Assembly: GCA_963807005.1 (NCBI GenBank)
Contig: CAWDZK010000004.1
Span: 62,001 to 126,000, forward strand
From: CAWDZK01 sp963807005
GTDB lineage: Bacteria; Actinomycetota; Actinomycetes; JACCUZ01
Length of the DNA stretch: 64,000 nucleotides
Direction: 5' to 3'
This document shows positions 19,383 through 26,096 of this stretch, one piece after another (within the stretch, counting starts at the first letter, position 1; every line of letters starts with the position of its first letter). The position numbers and the translations under genes were made by a program. The notes beneath the pieces were generated by a model, which worked only from the letters and a program-made list of their open reading frames with translations, did not search any database and was not told the origin of the DNA.

Positions 19383-20558
19383 ATGTCAGAGATCGGAACG
19401 GATTGGCGGGTGGTCGATGGCGTTGCGACGGCATGGTTCGACGCGCGTTCGCCGATCGAGGGGGCTGCGCTGGCCGGGCGCATCGTGGGGCTGTCCGCCG
19501 AGATCGTGGTCGACCTGCGCGCGACCGGCCTGCGGGTGCGCGTGGACGCGGACGAGCACGCCGAGGCGGTGTCGGCGGCCGCGCGGGATCTCGGGCTGGC
19601 CGCAGATCCTGCCGTCCTGCAGCACCTGAGCGTCGTGCTCGAATCCGCGAACCCGTCTGTGGTGAGGCCGTTCTGGCAGCGCGTGCTCGACTACGTGCCT
19701 GGGGAGGACGGCGGTCTGGCGGATCCGTTGCGGCGCGACCCCGCGATACGGATCCGGCCCTCGACCGAGCCACGGCCGCTGCGAAACCGCATCCACCTCG
19801 ACGTGGTCCGGCCGGCCGCGGCGGTCGAGCAGGCTGGTCTTGGTGAGGCATCGGGACCGTGGGGGGTCTGTCACACCGACCCCGACGGCAACGAGGTCGA
19901 CCTGGTGCCGGGCGACGCGCTCGGGGAGGGGATCGGGACAGCCGACTGGGCGGCGGTGTTCAGCGCGATGGCGTGCTACCGCATCACCTCGCCGACGCAG
20001 CAGCGTGAGCTGGCCGCCGCAGCAGCGGCGCTGGCCGGCGACATGGGCTTCCCGATGCTGGTCGACCTGCGCCCCGGGCTCGTGGTCATCGACAGCGGGA
20101 AGGACCAGTGGGACGCGGATGCCCACGGCCTCGAGCTCGACTTCACCGACCTCGCCGGGAAGCTCCAGACCGCTGCCCGCGAACTCGGGGCAACCGCCGA
20201 TCCGGGGCTGCCGCGCTTCACTCAGCTCTTCCTCGACGCCGCCGACGTCGCCGCGGTCCGCGCGTTCTGGGTCGCCGCACTCGGATACACCCACGACCGG
20301 CGAGCCGGGGTCAGCGACATCCAGGATCCGCGGCGGCTGAACCCGGTGCTGGTGTTCCAAGAGCTCGACGCCTCGGAGACGGAGCGGCGCCGGCAGCGCA
20401 ACCGCATCCACGTCGAGCTCGCTGTGCCGTCGGACCTCGCGCAGACGCGCCTCGCCACGGCCGTCGCAGCCGGTGGCCGACTCCTTGACGAGTCGGCGGA
20501 TCGCTGGCGTCTCGCCGACCCGGAAGGCAACGAAGTGGTGATCGTCAGCGGGGGCTGA
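19383..20558 (+). CDS. Tandem-duplicated VOC (glyoxalase-like) protein
   Basis: 391 residues from ATG 19383. The protein is two copies of one unit: an N-terminal half-unit resembling pterin-carbinolamine dehydratase (ALAGRIVGLSAEIVVDLRAT; second copy about 190-275) followed by a VOC half-unit. The VOC halves show NRIHLDVV...HTDPDGNEVDLVPGD and NRIHVELA...LADPEGNEVVIVSGG, matching the family's His/Glu metal-ligand strands. Related single-unit proteins are common in actinobacteria; substrate unknown. Its last 89 bases and the following 145 bases are duplicated at 23669-23907. Confidence 0.8.
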   Translation: MSEIGTDWRVVDGVATAWFDARSPIEGAALAGRIVGLSAEIVVDLRATGLRVRVDADEHAEAVSAAARDLGLAADPAVLQHLSVVLESANPSVVRPFWQRVLDYVPGEDGGLADPLRRDPAIRIRPSTEPRPLRNRIHLDVVRPAAAVEQAGLGEASGPWGVCHTDPDGNEVDLVPGDALGEGIGTADWAAVFSAMACYRITSPTQQRELAAAAAALAGDMGFPMLVDLRPGLVVIDSGKDQWDADAHGLELDFTDLAGKLQTAARELGATADPGLPRFTQLFLDAADVAAVRAFWVAALGYTHDRRAGVSDIQDPRRLNPVLVFQELDASETERRRQRNRIHVELAVPSDLAQTRLATAVAAGGRLLDESADRWRLADPEGNEVVIVSGG

Positions 20559-20702
20559 GCTCGCGTTCGGCTGAGCGGCGGGGCTGGCCCGCACGACGCC
20601 AACGCTCTTGATCCCTGTGCCGCCTGCCTTATGACGAGCGCCGGGAGCGCTTCGCCGCATGAACATGCCACGTTGCATAGCGGAGCTGGCGCCACCGATC
20701 GG
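20470..20702 (+). repeat. Duplicated segment, copy 1
   Basis: Starts inside the VOC gene at CCGGTGGCCGACTCC and runs past its stop to ACCGATCGG. Copy 2 is 23669-23907. The two are nearly identical across the coding part and the first 90 bases downstream (shared GAGCTCGCGTTCGGCTGAGC and CTCTTGATCC), then diverge with small indels and converge again at CATAGCG(G/A)AGCTGGCG. Confidence 0.85.
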
Positions 20703-20768
20703 CCCCCATCGGGTGCGATGGTGGGGCTGGACTCGGCGCGCGCGGTGGGCCAGACGTTAGGGTGAAAC

Positions 20769-21374
20769 GTGCGCGCGGATGAGCTTGAGGAGCTCGTCGT
20801 CCGCGATGCCGAGGCCCTGCGCGCGTGGCTGCTGGACAACCACGAGACCTCGCCGGGGGTGTGGCTCGTCCTGACCAGGAAGGGCGGAACGGTCACGTCG
20901 CTGACGTGGCAGCAGGCCGTCGACGAGGCGCTCTGCGTCGGCTGGATCGATGGGCAGGGACGTGCTCGTGACAGCGAGTCGTCGTTGATCCGGTTCACTC
21001 CTCGTCGGCCGCGTAGCCAGTGGTCGCAGCGCAACGTCGCCAACGTAGCGCGGCTGGATGCGGAGGGCCGGATGCGCCCAGCGGGCTGGCGCGCCGTGGA
21101 GGCCGCAAAGGCGGACGGCCGGTGGGAGGTCGCCTACGCCGCCCAGTCCGAGGCCGAGGTGCCCGCCGACCTTGCCGCTGCCGTCGCCGCTGACCCGGCA
21201 GCCCAGGCGATGTTCGACGTGCTCACCAAGACCAACCGATTCGCCTTGATCAACCGTCTCGGTGCGGTGAAGCGTCCCGCGACTCGTGAGCGCAAGATTG
21301 CGGAGTTCGTCGCGATGCTCGCCCGGCAGGAAACGCCGCACCCGCAGAAGGCCAGGCCCACGGGCACGTCCTGA
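20769..21374 (+). CDS. YdeI/OmpD-associated family protein
   Basis: 201 residues from GTG 20769. Motifs typical of the YdeI family: SPGVWLVLTRKGG near residue 30, VDEALCVGWIDGQGR near 55, SSLIRFTPRRPRSQWSQRNV, and the C-terminal RERKIAEFVAMLARQETPHP. Members are called bacteriocin-protection proteins by homology to Brucella/E. coli YdeI, but the biochemistry is unclear. The gene lies in an 894-base block (20703-21596) that interrupts a sequence continuous elsewhere in the window, so it seems to have arrived as a unit. Confidence 0.85.
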   Translation: MRADELEELVVRDAEALRAWLLDNHETSPGVWLVLTRKGGTVTSLTWQQAVDEALCVGWIDGQGRARDSESSLIRFTPRRPRSQWSQRNVANVARLDAEGRMRPAGWRAVEAAKADGRWEVAYAAQSEAEVPADLAAAVAADPAAQAMFDVLTKTNRFALINRLGAVKRPATRERKIAEFVAMLARQETPHPQKARPTGTS

Positions 21375-21529
21375 GGGGCCGCCGACGTCGTGTGCCAGTG
21401 CACAACACGGCCCGCAGCAACCTTCCCCTGCCTGGCCACTCGCCATGGACTCGGATTCGGAGCGGTAGCTGCACCTCAGTTCGTGTGTCAGCGGGCGATG
21501 GGCACCGATCCGGGGGGGACACGAAAGAC

Positions 21530-21580
21530 GGCGCAATTGACTCCAGCGCACTGGTGAAGCACCGGTGCAGGCGTTGCGCC
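21530..21580 (+). repeat. Nested hairpin at the end of the ydeI block
   Basis: Outer arms GGCGCAA (21530-21536) and TTGCGCC (21574-21580) enclose an inner hairpin CACTGGTG (21549-21556) / CACCGGTG (21560-21567) with an AAG loop. It could be the ydeI terminator or a folded recombination site; it does not match the integron attC consensus exactly. Confidence 0.6.
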
Positions 21581-21596
21581 GTCGTCGGCGTCCAGG

Positions 21597-21701
21597 CGGT
21601 TGGGACGCAGTCGAACGCAGCTCGGTGTGTGTGCGGGCGTACGCTAGGGCGACGACTCCGACCACCGAGGATGCCGCGGTCACTGCGAGCGGCTCCCAGT
21701 C
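21597..21701 (-). pseudogene. Internal fragment of a GNAT acetyltransferase gene
   Basis: On the minus strand, 21620-21701 encodes DWEPLAVTAASSVVGV and the next dozen residues, the same peptide as the middle of the GNAT pseudogene at 23954-24431. It is followed (plus-strand left) by GGTTGGGACGCAGTCGAACG, which lies just beyond the 3' end of that pseudogene. The fragment equals copy 2 minus about 260 bases, joined at the shared pentamer GCAGC. Its right end coincides with the marR stop codon. Confidence 0.8.
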
Positions 21702-22125
21702 AGGCAGCCGCAAAGTCGAGCAGCTTCGCCAGGAGCCGACGGAGCTGATCGTGACCGCGCTCGCCAAGGATCTCGGTCACCTGCTCTTCGATGCCTTCGA
21801 TCGTCTGACGCCCGGCCGCAACGGCGTCGCGGCCACGCCTGGTGAGCACGATGAGTTTCGCCCGGCCGTCGTCGGGGTCGGGACGACGGACGACGTACCC
21901 CATGTCCACGAGCTCGTCGACAAGTTCGCCCATCGCCTGAGGGCTCATGTTGGCCCTCCGCGCGAGCTCGGTGAGCCGCGATCCGTCGGGAGAGATCTGG
22001 GCGAAGACGGCGGAGTGCTTGGGCTTCTGGGGATAGCCGGCGCCGACCACGCCCTCGACGATCTGGAAGCCGAGCAGGCTGTAGGCCTGGCCCAGCATCG
22101 AGACCGTGTTCAGTCGCTTCTCCAT
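21700..22125 (-). CDS. MarR-family transcriptional regulator
   Basis: 141 residues from ATG 22125 (GGAG six bases upstream); a GTG at 22137 could add four residues. The winged helix reads RLTELARRANMSPQAMGELVDELVDMGYVVRR, with the wing PDDGRAKLIVLT. Such dimers repress an adjacent divergent gene until a ligand binds. The divergent partner starts at 22220 and the gap contains the palindrome TTCAGGCTACCTGAA. The stop codon falls on the junction with the GNAT fragment, so the original C-terminus may have been slightly altered. Confidence 0.92.
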   Translation of the reverse strand: MEKRLNTVSMLGQAYSLLGFQIVEGVVGAGYPQKPKHSAVFAQISPDGSRLTELARRANMSPQAMGELVDELVDMGYVVRRPDPDDGRAKLIVLTRRGRDAVAAGRQTIEGIEEQVTEILGERGHDQLRRLLAKLLDFAAA

Positions 22126-22149
22126 TGACAACTCCACATCCGCAGAGTA

Positions 22150-22164
22150 TTCAGGCTACCTGAA
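22150..22164. promoter_or_regulatory. Putative MarR operator
   Basis: Perfect palindrome TTCAGG-CTA-CCTGAA between divergent marR and the membrane-protein gene, 25 bases from the marR start and 56 from the other. The size and position suit a MarR dimer repressing both promoters. Confidence 0.65.
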
Positions 22165-22219
22165 CATCTTCGTTCCCTACGTCGGCGTGTCGCTCCTCGG
22201 GGCGAAAGGGGTGGTGACC

Positions 22220-22858
22220 ATGACGCACGTGGCGGCGGGCACGTTGCCCGCCACCTCCGTACCCATCTGGGTGAGCCGCGCGGGTGTGGTCTGCCTGGCG
22301 GCCGGCATCCTTGGAGCCGTCAGCGGCATCCTCTTGGTGGTGTACCCGGCCCAGGTGTCCGATGACATGTTCAGCTATCCGCTCACGGCGAGCGGCTTCA
22401 CCGCCATCCAGATCTGGTTCTTCGTCCAGCACCTCGGGCTTCTCGTCGGCATCGCGGCACTCTCCCGGGCGGACACCATGGCGCAGGACGGGAGCGCACG
22501 CTGGGGTACCGGGCTCGCGGCCTCGGGCATGGCGCTGCTCGCAGTCACCGAGATGTTCGCCATCACGGCGCGCAACTCGACTTACCCCGGCGACGGGACC
22601 GGCCTTCTCGACGTGCTCTACGGCGTCTCCAGCCTCGCGGTCGGTGTGGGACTGATCCTGGCCGGTATCGCCGTCCGGCGCAGGGGACGCTGGACCGGAT
22701 GGCGTGGACTGGTGGTGCTGGTCGCCGGCATCTTCGTGTTCGTGCCGATGACCCCTGCACTACTGGGGCCGTTCGTTCTCGCGCGACTCGCCATCACGGT
22801 CTGGATGCTGCTCTTCGCGGCCCTGGGCTACGCGCTCTGGAAGGCCGAGCAGCGATGA
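22220..22858 (+). CDS. Multi-pass membrane protein
   Basis: 212 residues; ATG 22220 with AAAGGGG upstream. About six hydrophobic segments (for example SRAGVVCLAAGILGAVSG, IQIWFFVQHLGLLVGIAAL, GLVVLVAGIFVFVPMTPALL). No family recognised. It is divergent from marR, shares its presumed operator, and its TGA overlaps the ATG of the hemerythrin gene (ATGA), so the two proteins are made together. By context it is the regulated target of the MarR protein, perhaps an integral sensor or protective membrane protein. Confidence 0.8.
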   Translation: MTHVAAGTLPATSVPIWVSRAGVVCLAAGILGAVSGILLVVYPAQVSDDMFSYPLTASGFTAIQIWFFVQHLGLLVGIAALSRADTMAQDGSARWGTGLAASGMALLAVTEMFAITARNSTYPGDGTGLLDVLYGVSSLAVGVGLILAGIAVRRRGRWTGWRGLVVLVAGIFVFVPMTPALLGPFVLARLAITVWMLLFAALGYALWKAEQR

Positions 22859-23514
22859 GCACCGGGGGATCGGCGGCACACGAGATGCCGATCATCCACC
22901 GGATCTTCCGACGACAGTTCGCCGAGGCGCGGGCGCTGCTGCAGGAGGCGCCGGCCGCAGATGCCACGCGGGTGGGCGCCGTCGCCGACCACCTCGGGTT
23001 CCTGCTCGACGGCCTGCACATGCATCACACCACGGAGGACGACCTCATCTGGCCGAGACTGCTCGACCGCGCGGGGCTCGACGCACCGCTGGTAGAGCGG
23101 ATGGAGGAGCAGCACCAGCAGATCGACGCGTCGGTCTCCGAGATGCGCGCGGCGACGTTGGCGTGGCGCTCGGATCCGACGCCGGCGACGTCCTCGGCGC
23201 TCGCCGACTGCATCGGCGAGTTCCTCGTCGTACTCGAAGGACATCTCGACGAGGAGGAGCAGGTCGTCGTGCCGCTGATCGACCGGCACCTCACCGGGGC
23301 CGAGTGGCGGGACGTCGGGAAGCGCGGCTTCGAGAAGTTCACGCCGGCACAGCGGTGGATCGCGACCGGGCAGATGGTCGAGGTCGCGACGCCCGAGGAG
23401 GCGGCGATGATGTTCGGCCAGCTGCCGCCGCCGGTGAAGGTGCTCTGGCACATGATCGGCAAGCGCAAGTACCGCAGGTACATCACGTCCGTCCGCGGCA
23501 GGCAGCTCGTGTAA
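22855..23514 (+). CDS. Hemerythrin HHE cation-binding domain protein
   Basis: 219 residues, start coupled to the preceding gene through ATGA. The HHE four-helix bundle is recognised from EMPIIHRIFRRQF, LHMHHTTEDDLIWPRL, RMEEQHQQID and EGHLDEEEQVVVPLID, giving the His and Glu/Asp ligands of a di-iron site. Bacterial HHE proteins bind O2 or NO or store iron. The C-terminal 60 residues (GKRGFEKFTPAQRWIATGQ) are as in actinobacterial DUF-type hemerythrins. Together with the membrane partner and MarR it suggests a stress-responsive operon. Confidence 0.9.
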   Translation: MSTGGSAAHEMPIIHRIFRRQFAEARALLQEAPAADATRVGAVADHLGFLLDGLHMHHTTEDDLIWPRLLDRAGLDAPLVERMEEQHQQIDASVSEMRAATLAWRSDPTPATSSALADCIGEFLVVLEGHLDEEEQVVVPLIDRHLTGAEWRDVGKRGFEKFTPAQRWIATGQMVEVATPEEAAMMFGQLPPPVKVLWHMIGKRKYRRYITSVRGRQLV

Positions 23515-23608
23515 ACCGGCGCCGCGCTGCTGCCGCGTTTCGTGGCCGTGTGCGCCGCAGAAGTCGTGGCAGGTGCCCTGCTCTGGCGCGACGCAAGGAC
23601 CGCCGCGC

Positions 23609-23651
23609 TCAGGACGGACCGGCCCCCAGTGCGCGGCGCCGGGCCCAGCTG
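23609..23651. repeat. Short direct repeat, left copy
   Basis: 43 bases beginning TCAGGACGGAC and ending GCGCGGCGCCGGGCCCAGCTG match 26170-26214 in the same orientation, with a 9- versus 11-base divergent centre. On the minus strand it reads SWARRRALGAGPS then TGA; the right copy lies in the 3' end of the 792-residue gene and reads SWARRRALGTC. It may be the displaced original 3' end. Confidence 0.6.
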
Positions 23652-23668
23652 AGGGCCTGCCCGCCCGT

Positions 23669-23757
23669 CCGGTGGCCGACTCCGTGACGAGTCGGCGGAT
23701 CGCTGGCGTCTCGCCGACCCCGAAGGCAACGAAGTGGTGATCGTCAGCGGGGCCTGA
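23669..23757 (+). pseudogene. 3' end fragment of a VOC gene
   Basis: Encodes SADRWRLADPEGNEVVIV-SGA and stop, the C-terminus of the VOC protein at 19383-20558, with a one-base indel at the left end. Nothing upstream continues the gene. It is the coding part of duplication copy 2. Confidence 0.85.
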
Positions 23758-23907
23758 GCTCGCGTTCGGCTGAGCGGGGGGCTGGCCCGCACGACGGCAA
23801 CACTCTTGATCCTTATGCCGGCATGCCTGACGAAGTGCGCCGGGTGTGCGCGTCCACCGCGCGAGGTCTTGCCACGTCGTCATAGCGAAGCTGGCGCTAC
23901 CGATCGG
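23669..23907 (+). repeat. Duplicated segment, copy 2
   Basis: Counterpart of 20470-20702. Unlike copy 1, it continues without interruption from ACCGATCGG into TTGGGACGCAGTCGAACGCAG and the GNAT pseudogene, showing the uninterrupted arrangement. Confidence 0.85.
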
Positions 23908-23953
23908 TTGGGACGCAGTCGAACGCAGCGGCCGGTCGGTCGTGGTCCGGCAA

Positions 23954-24431
23954 CTACGTGCGATCGAGGTCGAGAGCCCACATCGGCTCGCCGTCGCGCA
24001 CTTGTCCGTTCGGCAAGAAGCCCCGGCTCCGGTACAGGCGCTGCGCACGCGCGTTGTCGGGGTGAACGGTAAGCCGAACTTCTTGCGAGCTCGGTCGAGT
24101 CTCGGCGACATGGGCAACCAGGAGGTCCACCGCGGCCGATCCAAGCCCTCGCCCTTGCTGCGAGAGATCGAATCGCCAGGTGAAGCAGCTCGGTGTGTGT
24201 GCGGGCGTGGGCCAGGGCGACGACTCCGACCACCGAGGATGCCGCGGTCACTGCGAGCGGCTCCCAGTCGAGGTCGCCCGGCCGCACGTACGCCTTGGCG
24301 AGGATGACCAGGGCGACCGGTTGATGACCAGCGACCAGCTGGACCTGCTCAGGGGATACCTGCACGGCTACGGCGGCTCGCCAGTTGTGCTGATCGATGG
24401 GTGCCAGCCGGAGGGCAGGAGGATCGTCCAC
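23954..24431 (-). pseudogene. GNAT acetyltransferase (PaiA/BltD-like), frameshifted
   Basis: Reading leftward from GTG 24431, frame one gives LRLAPIDQHNWRAAVAV, SPEQVQLVAGHQPVAL and DWEPLAVTAASSVVGVVALA, a normal GNAT N-terminus. Near 24185 the frame must shift by one base; then FDLSQQGRGLGSAAVDLLVA (acetyl-CoA motif A), EVRLTVHPDNARAQRLYRSR (motif B) and a TAG at 23954 follow. The total of 478 bases equals 159 codons plus one base, the family length, so a single indel broke the gene, unless it is a sequencing error. A deleted second copy is at 21597-21701. Confidence 0.85.
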
Positions 24432-24826
24432 GGCGTCATCTTCGCCCCCGGGGGGCCGCCTGGGGAATCTGACCCCGCGTCGGTCCCAGCGTGACTCATG
24501 CCGGATCAGGTCGGTCACATCAGCGGCCGGTCCGCGGCGGCGCTGTGGATGGCAGAGCTGGCGTTGCCGAAGGCTCATCGCCGTCGACTGGCGACGGCAG
24601 CCGGCTTGGCCGGGTTCCCGGAGTCGGCAGCCCCCGGCTCAGCGTATGAATGATCACGCCTCCTGATGCCCGACAGCTCCTGGCGACTCGCCGCGGATCA
24701 GACGCACTCCTTCTTCGCGGTTGTCCGTGCGGTTCAGACCGTCGTGCTGGGGCATGCCTTGACACCCCATACCGGGCGGGACAGCCTCTGACGATCAGCA
24801 GGTCGCGGGGAAGTCAGGACGGTGCG
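24432..24826. other. Intergenic remnant region
   Basis: About 395 bases with no supportable gene. At 24551-24572 GCAGAGCTGGCGTTGCCGAAGG resembles the end of the duplicated segment (GCGGAGCTGGCGCCACCGATCGG), perhaps a degenerate further copy. A -35-like TTGACA sits at 24759-24764 ahead of the cupin gene, without a clear -10. Confidence 0.5.
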
Positions 24827-25210
24827 GTGGGCCACGACAAGCGAGTGAGGCTGATCCGACCGGAGGATCGTTCGGAGGGCCCGGCGACGCCCGGCATGCG
24901 CCGAGAGCAGTCCGTCAGTACGGATCGGAGCTGGGCCGGCCACGTCACTACGGAAGCCGGGATGTTGTCGGGGTGGCACCACCATGGGGACTACGAGAGC
25001 CACATCTACGTCGTCTCTGGAGCGTTGCGGATGGAGTTCGGACCTGGGGGACAGGATGTGGTTGACGCGCAGCCTGGCGACTTCGTCTTCGTACCGCCGC
25101 GCACCGTGCACCGCGAGGGGAACCCGACATCGGCGGAGGCTGCCGTGATCGTCATCAGAGCCGGGACGGGCGAGGCAGTGTTCAACGTCGACGGACCGGA
25201 AGAGACCTGA
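24827..25210 (+). CDS. Cupin-domain protein
   Basis: 127 residues from GTG 24827 (GTG 24845 possible). Cupin motif 1 is GWHHHGDYESHIYVVSG, with clustered His and Glu metal ligands, and motif 2 is PGDFVFVPPRTVHREGN. The small single-domain barrel probably binds a metal and a small ligand or acts as isomerase/dioxygenase; the sequence does not tell. It lies in the accessory mosaic, without clear operon partners, and the next gene is convergent. Confidence 0.82.
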   Translation: MGHDKRVRLIRPEDRSEGPATPGMRREQSVSTDRSWAGHVTTEAGMLSGWHHHGDYESHIYVVSGALRMEFGPGGQDVVDAQPGDFVFVPPRTVHREGNPTSAEAAVIVIRAGTGEAVFNVDGPEET

Positions 25211-25292
25211 TGCCAGGTGTGAACGCGAGGGTGAAGGGTCTCGTTTCGACCGGACGCATCACGAACAGAACCGTCCCTACTTCGCGCTCAGG

Positions 25293-26093
25293 TCAAGCGT
25301 CGGGCGGATGGATCTCGATGTGCGCCGGCCAACCACTACCTGGGTTCCGGATCTTGGTGGGCCCTCCGGGAGACGCGCTCTCTGCGGGTTCTTCCGCCGC
25401 CTCCACCGCGGCGCCATCGGCAGAGACATCCGTCGAAATGGCGTCCATCCCACTCGGCGCAGGCAGAGTGCCATCAACGTTGCGAACGATCAGCGCCAGT
25501 TCCCCGCTGAGGTGTCGCTGTGCCGACTCCCGCATGGCGCGGAGCTCGTCCGCGATGCGCCCGGCTGCGTCCAGCTCCAGGTTCATACCGGCGAACTTGG
25601 ACAGGTCCAGCACGTACTCGTCGACGTAGCGAGTGGCGACCCGCCGCACCAGCCGGCGACGCCGACTGCTGGTGTACCGAGCGACAACAAGGTGCCTCCC
25701 CGGCAGGTCCGATGCCATGCGCGGGTCCAGCCTGTCCCAGACGCAGACCACGCGCTCCTTGGGTGCGAGCTGGGCGATAGGTTCCGTCATCCGGTCCAGT
25801 AGCTGAGGGATGATGTCGCCCTCCTGCAGAGTCGTGTCCAGGGGCGGATCGAAGGACAGTCGGACATCCCGCGCCATGGTGCGCCCGAGGTTGGTCGTGA
25901 CCAGCCGAATGACGTGCGTGCCAGTCACGTCCGCGGCGACATGCACGAGCGGCCGCGCCTCCTCCTCGCGCAGGCGCCGGCCGAGCGATAGCTGACGGGT
26001 CGCGACCAGGACGAGCAGGAGGTTGACCAGCACGGAGGCGACGGCGGCCCCTGCTGCCCAGTCGCTCGCATCCCAGTCTTGGATGGTCCCCAC
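25293..26093 (-). CDS. Hypothetical protein with one N-terminal membrane helix
   Basis: 266 residues from GTG 26093, starting three bases after the stop of the 792-residue protein gene. After GTIQDWDASDW there is one hydrophobic segment (AAVASVLVNLLLVLVATRQL), then a charged soluble region with a beta-rich stretch (HVIRLVTTNLGRTMARDVRLSF) and an acidic C-terminal tail. The layout (short outside end, single helix, cytoplasmic domain with an Ig-like VTNxG pattern) is common in uncharacterised actinobacterial proteins. It belongs to the accessory block by position. Confidence 0.7.
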   Translation of the reverse strand: MGTIQDWDASDWAAGAAVASVLVNLLLVLVATRQLSLGRRLREEEARPLVHVAADVTGTHVIRLVTTNLGRTMARDVRLSFDPPLDTTLQEGDIIPQLLDRMTEPIAQLAPKERVVCVWDRLDPRMASDLPGRHLVVARYTSSRRRRLVRRVATRYVDEYVLDLSKFAGMNLELDAAGRIADELRAMRESAQRHLSGELALIVRNVDGTLPAPSGMDAISTDVSADGAAVEAAEEPAESASPGGPTKIRNPGSGWPAHIEIHPPDA

Positions 26094-26096
26094 GGA

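Noticed and set aside
21530..21580. True integron attC site
   Set aside because: Two-tier hairpin is suggestive, but the GTTRRRY/RYYYAAC cores do not match and no integrase is present.
24324..24494. 56-codon frame (MTSDQLDLLRGYLHG...) in the mosaic region
   Set aside because: Mostly antisense to the GNAT pseudogene, no ribosome-binding site of note and no family; coding not supported.
19015..26093. Prophage or integrative conjugative element
   Set aside because: Repeats and remnants suggest recombination, but I see no integrase, transposase, relaxase or phage structural gene.
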